Counted from the first letter of the stretch, positions 1-13,614 are shown. The stretch is DNA of 64,000 bases from Oxytricha trifallax (GCA_000711775.1 ARYC01017975.1:62001-126000); one strand, 5' to 3'. Made by a program: numbers and translations. The notes: generated by a model from the sequence alone, not told the origin.

Positions 1-1
1 G

Positions 2-523
2 TTACATATCTAGATTTATCTGCTTTACCTGGAACATTTACAGTACCAAATTTTAGAGGACCTTCTTAAGAGGTTTAAGAAGTTCAGCAAATCCATTACA
101 GAAATTGTAAAATATCTAATTAAAAGGATTTTAATTAGATTCTTTTCGATCACAACATTGTCATCAGGGGTGCTATTTGAAATTATGGTTTATCAAATAG
201 ACTGCCTTAGTGGGGCTAATAATGTTTAAGGAATTAACATTGGCGTAGTTGAACCTAATGTAGTTTTGACTCCATAATATTTCATAAGAAGGAGGGTTAG
301 AAACTAGATAAATAATATTGCGGTTAATTATATTATAAGAGCATCAATTTTTGGGACATCCTTTGTTTATGGAGTTTACTATGAGGCTGGTAATTCAGAA
401 ATCTCTAATTTATGCAAGGTCATTAATTAGATTGAGCGAATATTACCTTAATGCTTAGCAACTAAAAAGTATTTCTATAAAAGAAAAATAAATAAATTTA
501 TCAAAACTCAATATGATCTGTGA
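2..523 (+). CDS. possible C-terminal part of an unrecognised ORF, cut by the window edge
   Basis: With TAA/TAG as Gln, frame 2 is open from the window start to a TGA at 521-523 (173 codons). The translation has a basic, hydrophobic first half (LLKRFKKFSKSITEIVKYL) and a more polar second half containing NIGVVEPNVVLTPQYF and a basic RRRVRNQ stretch. Base composition is slightly less AT-rich than the DNA that follows, where it drops sharply after the stop. I recognise no family. A frame of this length is not rare by chance with a single stop codon, so this is only a candidate; it could be a macronuclear-destined segment or part of an old repeat. Confidence 0.3.
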
Positions 524-3500
524 ATTCTAGAAATAAATATTCAAAATAGAACATAGTTATTTAAAGAATAAGTTTGATTATAATCGTATTTAATATTTAA
601 ATAGAAATAATTTAATTATTAATAGCGATAAAAAATGGAGAAATGTAGAAAATTATTCTAACATTTGCCCCGTTTAAAAAAATTTGGTTAAAAGTAACAT
701 TATCAATATGAATTATAGTTGTTAATTTTTAATCTAATTCTATTTTTAAATTTTGTTTATTGATTTCTTAATTTATTAAAAAAGAATTAATTTTTTTTAG
801 AAATCTGATAGATATTTGAATGTATTAATTTAACTATTTTGACTATCTAAACTATATAAAAATTTATTTATAAAGAATTCAACATCAGTATAAAAATCAG
901 ATAAGAAATTATTCAAAGTAAACTTTCATTTTTTAAATATATTTTTTTTATACATAAGTAATTATTTTAATTAGAGACATGTTTTATCTTTGAGAATAAA
1001 TTAAATATCATTCTTTATAATAAAAAAATATAAATATAAATATACTAAATAAATATGCTCACAAATGCATACTAATAATTTAAATCATATTTACTTGAAC
1101 TTAATTATTATAATTATTCTACTTTCTAAGTGAATATTATATATTTTTTCAACGCACTAATTCAATATAAATTTGATATTTATCAAATAAAAAGCTAAAT
1201 ATTCAGCAGAAACTTTTATATAATAATCAACTGCTTCTTGGAAATTATTTACCAAATCTATTTTGGATCTACGCCAACACTTAAGTCGGGGTAGGTATAA
1301 ATATCCTAAACGCTTCTGTTACAACAATTTCATTAACTTGCAACACAATACAATTAACGAATGCCTCCTTCTCACTTTATTTGAACTATTAATAAATAAC
1401 TCGTGTGGTAAATGGAAATACAACAAACGATGTTGTGAATTAAGGATAACTAAGAACTTATTTTCCAACATCTCTCTCTAATTCTTAATATTCATAATTC
1501 CAAATAGCAGCTATGGTTTATTGGAATAATGGGATATTAGAGGAAATTGTTATAATCCTGTGTTTTTTTGTTGGGTTAGCAGTCTTAATAACTTTTAAAT
1601 TATAATTTTTACACTTTAAAATAGGCACTTTATAATTAGAAAAGTAAATGTAAAAATATAGTTTGCGCAAGGTGCTTTTAAAGTTTTTACTACAAATACA
1701 TAAAAAGCAAGCGTTTTAAGCATAGAAGCTTCAATGTGTTAATAGTCTGCTATTACAGCAACACCAATAGTCAATATTTATAATTTTACTGCTACTTTTG
1801 ATATTTGTCTAAATCTTAATAACTTTAATGTGACTTCAGCTGAAAGGAACTAAACAAATAATAATTCAACTTTAATTTTGTAGAGATTTTATAGTAAATT
1901 TAACAAATACCTAATTATTTTTCTTAAGACTCAATGCTTCAATCTATAATACATAACAAAGAAATCACAAATGCGTAAAATCTGTTTCTTGTACTGGTGA
2001 ATTTGATAAAGGGAAGTTGTTTAAAATAATATAATCGAAATTTAAATGAGTGGTTTAAGTCGTTATTATAAAAGAAACATACTACCTTATGACACTGATT
2101 AAATTATAAGATATTATATTTACTATCTTTATGTGAAATAATGAATATATTTCTAATTAAGGTATATATTTAGATGATCAATTCGACCGTGTTAGAAAAG
2201 AGTTTAGTGTTATTTATGATTACATACCAGTATAATTCAGAAAGTAGATATAGATGGTAGAAAGAATGTAAAATCAAAATAAGTTAAAGACGAATTTTTT
2301 ACCATAATATCATGTAGCGATTAGAGAATTAAAACAACAAGTCTAATAATAAGCATCATTAGACAGTCTATTAAAATATATAATATAAGTACTTGGAAAT
2401 CGAAGATTTGTTTCATTAACAAATAAAAATGGACAGAATGTTGAATAAGATATCATTTTATAGACACCATATTAGCATATTAGAAAATTGCGCTAAAACT
2501 TCCAACTTATATTATTTTATAGATATCCACCATTATGAGAAATATTATTTTGAGCGGGATCATATCACTGATATTTTTGTATATTGTTTGATTTTACATA
2601 TTAAATTTATTATTAATAAATGGAAATCAGATACTTAATGAAAAAATCAAAATGTAGAATGTTCTAAAGCTAGTTAAATGTGCAATTTGTTAAAAAATAA
2701 TAGAAAGAATTTAACTTAAATTTACAATATTTGAGCATGTTTGATGAAAAAACCTTTTTAGTTTGTTCATAAGTTCTTGGGAGAGTTGTAATGAAATTCT
2801 TGTAGTGCCTCTCTATGAATATTATAAGAAAAATTAGATGTTATTATTTTATATTGGCTTTAAAAATGGGCAATATTATTATCGAATGTAAATGAAAGAG
2901 AAGTTTTAAGAGAAGTGATAACAAAATAACAATAACGAAAACATGAAATTAACATAAGATAATAATTATCAAAATTAATTAGATTCGAGATATTACGATA
3001 AGAGATGGAATATGAAGAAGAATTTAATAGAAAAAGGAATTGAGTAAAAGATAAGTTAAATTGGTTTAGATAAACAGAAAAATTTATGATTTATTTTTAG
3101 AATTTAAATGAGACATTTAAATTAATTTATAACAAAAGCAATAATATAATAATAATAAACTATATTAAACACATTTTTAAGGGTCTGCATATTTTTTAAT
3201 TAGCAACATATATTAGAACCACAATACATAATTAATGGAAAATATTTTTAAAAATTATATCAATCTATTGGAAGAAATAAATATTGAAGCATGCTATATG
3301 GCTAATTTATGTTGTAATTAAATAAGGAAAATGAAAATAAAAATTTATAAAATTAAAAGTAAGAACTAAAATCATATTTGAATATTTATTAAATATGTTA
3401 CAAGAAATAAAAGAATAAAAATCATATCCTTAAGCAAATACATAAGTCAAATATATTAAATAAAATGCAATCTCATAATAATTATTGTTAGTTATATTTT

Positions 3501-4759
3501 TTCTAAATATTTTATATTTGTTAATCTTATATAAAAACTATTAATTATTCACAACCGAAAAATCATTGTATAAAAAGAAAATTATAAAACATAATCCCTT
3601 TGTAGTCACTCAATTATTTATCTTTTAAAGTGGCATTTCTCAAAAGTTACTTTTGTTTCACTTGACATAGCTCGTTTAGAGCGTTTAATGTTTAATTGAT
3701 AATACTAAAATTGTAAAAAATATTTTTATTCACTTTTAATGCTAAAGATTAACTAAATAATAAATAAATTAAGCAATTGATTACATTAGTTCAGAGGTCG
3801 AATAAAAAATAGTTTGTATATAGTTTTATTGAAGCCACACCAATAAGAATACGAATAAGATTTTGAAATTAGGGTTATATTAATGAGATTTTATACATTG
3901 TATAATGGAGATATTGTGAGATAGATACATTAGAAGGTAAATCCTTAAAACAATAATAGATTTATGTTTTTAGAAAATAAAAATAGAATCGCAGTCAATT
4001 CATCATTAAGATTCCCAATTAATATTATAATGGATGTAAGAATTTAATTTAAGACTATTGAATAACTTATCTAAATTAGCACTTAATATTTCTCTTTTCA
4101 TACAAAAGAAATTGTTTCAGATCCTAATCATTCTGAAGACGCACATTTCGGCTCATCCCGTACTTTTATTGTTGCATCAGTCAAATATAAAAGTTAGCCA
4201 TTAGGGATGTTTAAATCAAAATAAGAAACAATAAGAAAACTTTAAGACATTTCCCCTTTACATATATAAGAAATAAATAATATGACGGCACGCTTGTCTC
4301 ATTAAATTATGATTCAAACATGATGTTTTATTAAGAATTTTTATAAAATAATTTCTAGTTTTATAATAAAGAAATTAATTGCAAATAGTGATTGTATTAG
4401 ATGAACTTCATTATAATTTAGATCTTAAATCATAAGACAAAAAATTAAGTGTAATTCCCCATAAAATAATCCTGCTAATAATAAATAAATTATATACTTA
4501 ATCATTATGTATTTATAGATTGATACTAATCAAAATAAGAAAGAAAAGAAAAAAATTATTTAAATTTAATGAAAGATATAAAATTAAGATAGGGTAAATT
4601 ATGTGAATTACTATTTATGAATTAGAGATTGTTTTCAATAAAAATGATGGATATTTATACTTATTCTCGTTTTTTTTACCATTAATGCAATATAATTATG
4701 ATAAAATTTTTATTAATAAGACAAATATATTGATGAATTTAAAAAAAAATTTCAATTTA
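524..4759. other. AT-rich gene-free stretch
   Basis: Very AT-rich, with many poly-A/T runs and short scattered open frames. I see no conserved domain, RNA gene or clear repeat boundary. It is consistent with germline-limited intergenic or eliminated DNA. Confidence 0.5.
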
Positions 4760-5482
4760 AATTGGCAAAAATAATTTATAATTAAATTAGAAAGTTATAA
4801 GGATAGGGTGACCCACAGAGGCCCGAGGCTGGAGACTTTCTAATAGAGCTTTCTACTACACTAAGGTCTATTGAGGGTAGGCAGGGGTCGCTGGGTTCAT
4901 CTCATTAGGCCAGTCGGCGGGGTTCAACCTGTCAGATCCTAAACTCCTCGAGTTGTCTGAACGCTAAGGATTTCCCTGCATTAGATGAGCTTTTTGGCGT
5001 GAGTTTAGCTTCCTAGGTAATAGGGAGCAGGATGAAGATGGTGGTAACCTTCAAAAGTGAGACGATGAGGACAATAGAAGCCAACGATAATGATTTTCCT
5101 CCCACACCAGGTCGGGTTAATGAGGCTACCACAGCGAAAGGACAGAGACTACTATCACAGAAGCGGTGGAACCTGGTAAGAGTTTTCTCCAGACTCCCCT
5201 TTAATTGTTTACAGGAAGCAGATCTCTGTCAGCTCTGCGGGAAACTTCTCTTGTTTAACTAGGCTCTTGGCATGCATCTCGGTAACAGGGAGAAGTGGAA
5301 TGGGGGTTTTAGGAGTTTTTCTAGTTCACGACTTGCCTTGTTATTGATTGCCATGTCAACTCACTTCAGACAGGTCTACGTCACGACTAAAATTTATGGT
5401 TTGATTTTATTATTAAACAGTGTATTGATAAATATTTAATTTTAGTATAACTCTTTAATCAATCAATCAATTGGCAAAAATA
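4760..5482 (+). mobile_element. GC-rich retroposed insert with 14-bp target-site duplication
   Basis: The 14-mer AATTGGCAAAAATA occurs at 4760-4773 and again at 5469-5482 and brackets a 695-bp insert. From about 4800 to 5400 the insert is near 50% GC, far above its surroundings. Its 3' end is a short tandem (AATC)n tail directly before the second repeat copy. A duplication of this size plus a simple-repeat tail is the signature of target-primed retrotransposition, so I infer a 5'-truncated LINE or a SINE-like copy inserted in the plus direction. It does not share the GATCGGGGG 3' end of the other LINE family in this window. The alternative is a macronuclear-destined coding segment whose flanking repeat is coincidental. 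Confidence 0.55.
4807..5468 (+). CDS. open frame through the GC-rich insert, product unknown
   Basis: Reading TAA/TAG as Gln, one frame stays open across the whole GC-rich segment and beyond it, with TGA only about 100 bp after the insert. The protein is polar and serine-rich, with DFLIELSTTLRSIEG, KDFPALDELFGVS and TFKSETMRTIEANDNDFPP among its segments. A CQLC pair occurs near residue 140. No family is recognised. At this GC content an open frame of over 220 codons is moderately unlikely by chance. If the flanking duplication is a true retroposition mark, this would be part of a LINE-encoded protein. Confidence 0.4.
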
Positions 5483-7228
5483 TACCTGCCAAAAAAGTCA
5501 ATGATTTATGTGGAAGTTATAATATTAATTTTGGTTTAATAATTTAAATTCATATCTTATAATGGATCAAACTTTGTTGAAGAATTCTAAATAAAATAAG
5601 CATTGACAAATGATGAAAATATTCTTGCTATATTTTAATCTAACTTTTTCATATGGCTAATGTTGGAATAATATAAATTTTTTGACTGTCGGCAGTCTTG
5701 ATTCTTTAGACTAAAGTTTTAATGTTTACCCCAACAATTTTGCAGGATATTATCATGCAAAAGTATAAAATTAATATGAAGAAGGGTTTCTATATTTATG
5801 GATTTTACTAAATAAAGAATAAATTAAAGATTATAAAAAATTTGATGAATTATCTTTCTATAATTTAGCATAGAAAATTGGAAATTAAATAAAAGTATAT
5901 TTTATGATGGATTAAATTGATAGTTAAAAATTAATTCAAATGTAAATATTAATTTTTGAATCTTTTTTATGCTTAAACTTTTGTGAAAAATCTGCAGTAG
6001 ATTATTTGTCAATCTATATTTTGTAAAAAGTTTATTATTAATATTTTAGAATTTTTCAACATTATATAATTGACATTTAATTTAATAAAACAAATTAAGC
6101 GCAAAAAATAAATAAAACTCAGGCTCATTTTAATGGTGCCTGCCATGCATATTCTTTTTATTAAATTATATAGTATTGATGGCAGTTCATGAAATTTACT
6201 ACAATAAATATGTTGGTTCGCAATTTATTAATTGTAAGAGCCCTATGCATTAGCATGTATTCAAAAATTTAACAAGTTTTTATTAATACTCAAGAATATA
6301 TAATTATTATAATAATAGCAATTAAATTAATGAGCTAACCCAAGAAAATTTTATATTGAGTTAGCTTGTATTTTCATTTAAAGTATTTATTTAACTAATT
6401 TACTTTTATTATATTGCTTATAATAATATGTTTTCTTTATGATTATATAGTTTACTAAATATTTCTTATTTTAAATATTTTACTTATGATTTTAGGGTTA
6501 TTACAAGTTGCTTTTCTAAAACTTGAACGATTTTTTATCAATTGTTAGTTAATACTAAAATAAAATTACTCACTTAAAACATTCGACAATCATAACTATT
6601 ACTTAATATAATAAAATATAAATATAACTCAAATATTTTATATTTCAATTTTTGATAATTTAATCATTCTTGTAAAATTAAGTAATTTTTTTATTGGTAT
6701 AATGGAAGAAATAGCTGTGGGCATGATCATATATTGCATTTTTGTAAAATCTTCAAAGTGTATTAATAGAGCAACGCTATTATAGATCAACTTCGTCTCA
6801 TAAAAACACAATCATAATTACAGTATCTCTGGCAATATAAATCTTGGAAATCTTTGGGATTCACTATTGTGATTCTCGTTTGGTTTCTACTGCATTGTGA
6901 TTTATTTAGTATAAATTTTTTGCAGCCTCTTAAGAATTATTGCTGCTGAGTATAAATAAATGCTTGATAGTGTAGTAATTATATGATTTTTTGTTCTTGT
7001 TATTGCCTAAGCATTACTAAAATTCAAAAGAATTAGTACATACTAATTTTATTTTTGGATTGAGTAATCTTCTTTAAGCTCTTAGATATTAAAAATAGAC
7101 GGACATGAAATTGATTGAAAAACCAGCAAGTTTTGAATTAAAAAAGAAGACTCATTAATTCATGTAAAACTTTGAAGAAAGATTTTTTTCAACTAAGAAA
7201 AGTCTGAACGCGGTAAAACGACATAACT
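5483..7228. other. AT-rich gene-free stretch
   Basis: AT-rich DNA with short open frames only. Composition rises slightly around 6.7-7.0 kb but I can support no gene or repeat there. Confidence 0.45.
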
Positions 7229-7698
7229 ATGGCAGTTTTTAATGAATTTAGAGGAAGTCATGCTAAGATTATAAGAAATCAGCAATTTATATTTAAAGAT
7301 TTTAGATTTCTGTTGAGAATTACATCATATGACATGTCAAGAGATATGAGAAATGAACAAAGGCCTCTGAGCAAAAGATATAGGGTCGCATGAGGAAAGT
7401 TTTCTTAACGCATTATCTAGACTCTTGAAGCAGATATCTGAGTCTGGTATTGTACCTCAATTCATTTTAAACCGAGAATCTGATTGTGCTCCATAGAGAC
7501 TTTTGACTGCACGAATGCAAACTTATTTCGTTGTAATACCTAAATTTATCGAATGCTTAATTTAAAAACCAAGAGACTTCATTAAAGTTCGAAGATTATT
7601 ACAAGATCAGAATCTGACAAAGAGATAAGGATTGGCAGAATATCAAATTGGGGTGACTTTTTTAGCTAGAGATATACAAAATTCTGAATTTTGTTGAG
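7229..7698 (+). pseudogene. coding-like stretch in two overlapping frames, product unknown
   Basis: An ATG at 7229 opens a frame (MAVFNEFRGSHAKIIRNQ...) ending at TGA 7391-7393. A second frame, open from about 7374 to TGA near 7698, continues with equally protein-like sequence (SHEESFLNALSRLLKQISES, later RLLQDQNLTKRQGLAEYQIG). Base composition across both is richer than the surroundings. The change of frame near 7375-7395 could be an old frameshift, an unprocessed internal eliminated sequence or a short intron. The family is not recognised and the coding status is inferred from amino-acid composition only. Confidence 0.35.
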
Positions 7699-10419
7699 AT
7701 AATTATGAAAAATAAGTGAAAAAATTTAATTTAAATTGGAAATTTTAGCAGCTTAATAGATTACTTTTTAATATTCAAAATATGAATTATAAGATCGTTA
7801 CCTATCCTGACCACCCTTCTAAAGATTGTCCAACATTTCCTTCTTGAATTCGTAGAATCTATCTTCTGTTCAGTTCTACAGCGAATGTCTGTCTAAAAAT
7901 AAAAATTAGATATGTTTTATGTAACTTACATTTATTTTGAGTGTAACCGCTTTATCAGCTTTGATCTAGATAGGTTTCCATTTTCAAATTATTGATTTCA
8001 TTTAATTTATCAATTTCCTATTATAAATTGTAAATGCTTGCTAGTCTTTTATTCTATTGTTACTTTTTTTAGATATAACTAAAGTTTGCAATAACATGTA
8101 TTAGAAATATTTCATAAATAAAAATTTCGCAATCTTATTTTTTCCAGGGAAATTGATTATTATTGGTATTTGGTTTATTTACGAAGAATTAATGAGCAGC
8201 TACTAGAAAGAAAAATTTGAAATATTATAAAAGAAAAATTGGTGACAGAGCAGTAGGCTACTGATGGTAAGAGGTTAATGAGTTTTCTCGCGATAAATAT
8301 GTATCATTGTGTATAGTATTACTCAATATACTTTACTTCTAATCAAGAAATCTATCTCAAAGATTAGCGTTATAAAGATTGTAAAAACTTATTAAAAAGT
8401 AAAGTATATCTTATTCACATGTTATTTACTGTTGAATTTTTATATTTTTCATATAATCTTATATGAACTCACTAAAACAATTGATACTAAGACTTATGTA
8501 TCATGCAATCTCATTGGAATGATGGATAAAAAGTTACATTAAAAGCCCAATTTATAGAAGATGATATATTCAAACGAAAAATTTTTATTGTTGATAAATA
8601 CTAAGTTATAAGTATTATTGATTAAGGATTAAAATACATTCATATAAAGAATAAGAGATTTACAATGGTTTATGTAGTTTTACTTTTTGCTTATCATGCA
8701 CGGTAGAAATAAATTTATATTCATGTGGCCCTTATACATTTATTAATACTTCAAATAAAGATAAATTAGGTATCTACCATATTTAACAATATTAAAGATT
8801 AAATTGTCCTAATGTTTCTTTCCTAAGAAAATTTTGAACATCCTGAAATACAGCCTAATTGAAATTGTAAATAATAATATTAAACTTACTATGATTCTAC
8901 TGACCTTGATTTATATAGAAATTTGGCCATATATTTAATTTTACTTAGGGTTAAGAATTTGATGATAAAATAAATAGAGCAAAAATCTTCAAATCGCTTC
9001 TCCCATTTAAATAAGATAGCGAGAGATAGGATGTATTACAATAAAATTTATGCATCAGCTTTAAAACATCTTTAAAATGAATCCATGAGAGAAATTTGTA
9101 AAATATATTTTAATTCTTTTAGAGGAAAATTTTTATAACACAACATATAAGAACTAGAATTATATGATCAATAATAGAATTACATAAATTCTTATTAAAT
9201 ATTAAAATGAATCAGCATCAATAATTTATAATGGAGCTAAATTTTCTATTGGTAATGGTATTAAATAATCAAATTAAAAAGAAGCTAAACCTTCTTATCT
9301 TGGAATTATATATGAATGTTCATGCTTTGAGAAATATGTTCTGTAATTTATTTATAATCTTAACATACAGATGTATATAGTGATTAAATATGAATAAGAA
9401 ATACTATTGAAATAAAAATAGACCTGAATTGCTTGAATAATAACTCCTATGTTAACTGAAAATATGATATATAAAGTTAGAGATTTTGAAACATAAGATA
9501 ATGCATTGAACGAAAATGCTAATGAAACTATATTATATAACCTAGTTGCTACTTTATTTAATAATATAATTGATAAATAAATAGCTATGGACGTTTGCAC
9601 CTGCTATAAAATAATAAAATAAACGATGAAAAAATTTATGTCACGATTGCTCAGGAGTGTCAAGAGGAGATTTTTTGTTTTGTAAAAATAATTGTCCAAC
9701 TTATACAAATAAATTCAAAGACTTCAAAGAGGATTTAACAGAATTTATTGAGGGTTCAGTATATCTTCAAAGTATAATATCTAAAGGAATTTGCTCAATT
9801 AATTTCTTGGATTGATTTAATATATATATTTTCTAATTTATAAAATTTGTGTATAAAATTGTGTAAAAATATTAAGAAACTCAGTAACAGAACTCTTTCA
9901 ACTTAAGTCAAATGAAAAAATGCATTGAATTCACAAAAGGTAAATATCCTTAACTATAAGATTTTAAAATTGGATGAGCACTAAATATACAAATTTAGGA
10001 TTATTTATTGAATTCGATGATAAAGTTTTAAAAGATGAAGACGCGGACGGTTTTTAATTTTGCGTCACTAAAATATATAATTAGATAATTAAAGAATTAA
10101 AAGTTTACAATATGAAGTTGTACTATTATTAAAATATCATTTCACCTAATTTAAAATTAAAGATAAAAAGAAGATAAAGAATTTATTAAGATGGGTGATG
10201 AACAATGATTTACTTTATACCAATATCAATTTTTTCCATTTTTCTTAATTTTATATCCCAAATTTATTCGAAAATTATATTCTACCTGTAGTACTCGATT
10301 ATGATCGGACCTGTTAAGGATACTTCTGAAGTCGTTTCGCTCAATATATGCAGAAAATGTGGGGTAATGTTAAAAATATGGTCATAACATTCAATATGTG
10401 TCATAAGTCATTTTATATA
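7699..10419. other. AT-rich gene-free stretch
   Basis: AT-rich, with a moderately GC-richer patch at about 7795-7870 just after the coding-like stretch. Nothing else recognisable is present up to the large palindrome. Confidence 0.45.
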
Positions 10420-10598
10420 AGGTAAAATTTTTTGAGAATAAATGAATTTTTTGATTAATATAGAATGTTGATTAATTAAGTTTTATATAAGTCTTAAAAA
10501 ATAAGCAAAAAGTGAATATAAGGGAATATATAAGCAGAGTATAATACAAATATTTTAGAAAGTTATTGCTCAAATATAACAAGATATTCTGAGTCAAT

Positions 10599-10643
10599 AA
10601 ATGAGCGCATGAGCGCTAAATATGTGCGCTCATGCGCTCATTT
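10599..10643. repeat. nested GCGC palindrome in left arm
   Basis: An 18-bp unit AAATGAGCGCATGAGCGC is followed after nine bases by its reverse complement. GC-rich alternation of this kind is otherwise absent from the surrounding DNA. Confidence 0.8.
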
Positions 10644-11003
10644 AATTAAATTTCAGTCCATATCAAAGGACATTAGTCTTAATTCTGATTCTTAAAAGAG
10701 AATCCACTCTCTGCTTTAAAGCCCTATTTTTAATAATTTATTATAGAAATATATTAATTTTAATAATATTTAAATCTACGCAATTTATTAAATTTAAAAA
10801 TTACAACAGAAATTAATTCTCTATAGAGAAATCCTATTAGGTTTAATGTATTTAAGTTTTAATTAAAAATTAAAACTATATTATTAAAATTAATATATTT
10901 CTATAATAAATTATTAAAAATAGGGCTTTAAAGCAGAGAGTGGATTCTCTTTTAAGAATCAGAATTAAGACTAATGTCCTTTGATATGGACTGAAATTTT
11001 ATT

Positions 11004-11048
11004 AAATGAGCGCATGAGCGCACATATTTAGCGCTCATGCGCTCATTT
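11004..11048. repeat. nested GCGC palindrome in right arm
   Basis: Mirror copy of the hairpin in the left arm, with the same AAATGAGCGCATGAGCGC unit and its reverse complement. The element is therefore a palindrome whose arms contain smaller palindromes. Confidence 0.8.
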
Positions 11049-11952
11049 ATTGACTCAGAATATCTTGTTATATTTGAGCAATAACTTTCTAGTATATTTG
11101 TATTATACTCTGCTTATATATTCCCTTATATTCACTTTTTGCTTATTATTTAAGACTTATATAAAACTTAATTAATCAACATTCTATATTAATCAAAAAA
11201 TTCATTTATTCTCAAAAAATTTTACCTTAACAGTGAATTAAAGAATCGCTATCAGTTAACCTTGATTGTTAATCTTCAATTCTTTTATTAATTCTTCGAA
11301 TAAGATGCCCAATAACCTAAATTTAAAAATGTTTTAGTCCTATAAAATTGACAGATTCGAATATACCTTCACCTACAATCCCATGGCCATAAATAAGTGA
11401 TTTTTAACATTCAATAAAATAAAATAATTAAGACAAATCTTAGATTTTTAACATAAATGTTTTAACAATAGTCTAAATCTAATAATAAATATTTTTAATG
11501 ACTTGGAACAGATTTTTTATTGAATTTTATTTCTTTAGCTTATCAAAGGTAATTTTATCTAAGTAATCATAATTTTTAAGTAATATTTTATCAAAAATTT
11601 CTAATGAATATTTAATTTTTATTATTCAATTATAATTACTAGTATGAAACACAAAAATGAACCTAAAATCATGATAAAATAAAGGGAATAAACATCTCAT
11701 TATTTTAAAGGAATTTGAATCACATTTAAAGTCATTACTGAATACTTACCATATTTTCTATAAAATTTTTAACGAATTTTCATAATGATTAAATAAATTT
11801 GAAACTCAAAAAAGTATCTATTTATAAGAAGACATAGTAATTTAATTGAATCAAATGATATTTTAATAAAAATATTTGAGTCATTTTTTAATAAAATTGA
11901 CTTATTTATTTTAAAATAATGGGAATCAATGAACCAATTTTAATTTTATAAA

Positions 11953-12340
11953 TCAATAAAAGTGTCTTTTTTTATGATTTTTAGCGTATATCGACTTTCC
12001 TTAACTTTTTAGAATGCCTATATGCATATTTTTAGGTGTGCTTCTATTGTTCACAACTATTGATAGAGTTAAAGTACGGCACTTGCTGGTCTGTTAAAAA
12101 TAGCACCTCTTTATCCTATGGATGTACTCGAAGCATAGAGTTAAGAAAAACCATGATTATAAAATACTGCTATTTTTAAGGATTTGAGGTTCATCATGCA
12201 AATAAGTCTGCTGAGAAATTAAATCTGCTTCTGCACTTACACTGAAGGCATAAATATAAGCTGCTCTTGAAGAAAACAGTAATTGAAGCTGCCAACTTTC
12301 AAAATATTTTAAGGTGATAAGGTTAATAAATAATTAATTT
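11953..12340 (-). CDS. weak coding-like stretch, product unknown
   Basis: On the minus strand a frame with TAA/TAG as Gln is open from about 12340 down to TGA at 11953-11955. It contains protein-like sequence such as SRAAYIYAFSVSAEADLISQ followed by TYLHDEPQILKNSS. Composition at 12.05-12.30 kb is richer than the flanks. No family, start codon or splice site can be fixed, and other frames are also open in part, so this is a low-confidence candidate. Confidence 0.22.
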
Positions 12341-12984
12341 ACTATATTTATAAATCATCTAATTACATCGATTGTAATTCTTTATTTTATTCTTGTTTAT
12401 TTTAATTTTTTATTCTCTCATTAAGACCCTATAATACTATTGACTTTATGATACTTATTTATGCTTATAGAATTGAATTGTCTTAGGAATTAAAATTTAC
12501 CTTGCATCAAGCATTAGAACAAATCATATATTAATTGGGTTTTTATATAATATCGCCTTTATTTATAGTATCTGAATTTCTTTTTACCTTACTTTTGTGG
12601 TTAATTTGTTTCTATATTTCTTTTTAAATATAAACAATCAGTCATTCAGATTTTTCTTTCAAGAAGTCAAATTAAATTACATAATATTTTTCAGTTTATA
12701 ATTTTCTTAGGTATATTATATACTCTTTGACAAACCATAGAATATGGAAAGTATAACTCAGATACCTATCCAAAAATTTATAAAAAGAGCTTGTTTATCT
12801 AATACTTCCTTTTATCAGATTATTCATAATATATTTATTTTTATTCTAAGCTATAATTGATTTTGATCAATTTGATGATTTCCGAGAGTTTTAATAAAGT
12901 TTTCATTTTATAGGAATTTAAATTACTTGATGAAGAAGGTAATACCCGGCGGTTACTCTTCTGTTTAATTAGACTTTTAACTGA

Positions 12985-13614
12985 TGTTTATTCATTCTAT
13001 TCGACAGTTTTATTGGATTTCGGAAACACTCCTTCTCTGGAAGGTGCTTAATTAATTTCTCGTCTATGGGAATTTTGTTCAACTTCATACCCAATATAAC
13101 TGCTTCACCAAATGGAGTCGAAATTTCTCACTCTTTATACATTTCATAATATCATAATTCTCTTTTTACTGTTTAGAAACTCAATGCATTTCTTTTTACT
13201 AAATCATCTAAATTAGTATTTCCATTTATGGCTTATAATTTTTAACAATATTACAAGAAATACTTGAATTATGCAAAAACTCACCATTAAATCTTTCTTA
13301 GCCTCACTATCAAATCTTTCTTAGCAATATAAGTAATTCAGGCAAAGACTTTGTTTGTCACATAGTTGTAGGTTCAAACAATACCACAGACTTATTTAAC
13401 AACAATACAATATGATTGCTTATAATAAGTATTAAATTAAGTGACATCATCCTATTTTTCACATTCATTAAAGAATATTGAACATATTTTTAGTTACAAT
13501 TGTTTAATGTCATAAATAATTGGAATTGCTAGTGTTATTTTTGCAATACTTATAACTCTAAATTAAATAATATCATTTTTATAGGTAAATTGCCAATTAT
13601 AGTATTAAAACTGA
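12985..13614 (+). CDS. 209-codon open frame, product unknown
   Basis: The frame is open from just after a TGA at 12982-12984 to TGA 13612-13614. It contains a hydrophobic run near its C-terminus (IIGIASVIFAILITL) that could span a membrane. A second frame is open over 12.9-13.25 kb and also looks protein-like (FKLLDEEGNTRRLLFCLIRL), so I cannot say which, if either, is real. Frames of this size occur by chance under a single-stop code. Confidence 0.22.

Larger units (their letters stand above)
10420..11227. mobile_element. 808-bp palindromic (foldback/MITE-like) element
   Basis: Two arms of about 350 bp (10420-10769 and 10878-11227) are near-perfect inverted copies around a 108-bp loop. The outer ends read AGGTAAAATTTTTTGAG and its reverse complement, each flanked by TA (10418-10419 and 11228-11229), consistent with TA target duplication as made by Tc1/mariner-type transposases. 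It has no coding capacity. A few mismatches between arms show that it is not a fresh duplication. It could be mobilised by a transposase elsewhere in the genome; TBEs use a 3-bp AnT target, so they are not the obvious source. Confidence 0.8.

Noticed and set aside
1263-1481. Small standard-code ORF as a gene
   Set aside because: Under this organism's code the frame has no natural end there; composition is background and no motif is seen.
4905-4935. tRNA-like A/B box (TAGGCCAGTCGG, GGGTTCAACC) in the GC-rich insert
   Set aside because: The two boxes are almost adjacent instead of 30-60 bp apart and no cloverleaf can be drawn.
9352-9600. Hydrophobic minus-strand ORF of 82 codons
   Set aside because: AT-rich DNA readily gives Ile/Leu/Phe/Tyr-rich frames; nothing else supports it.
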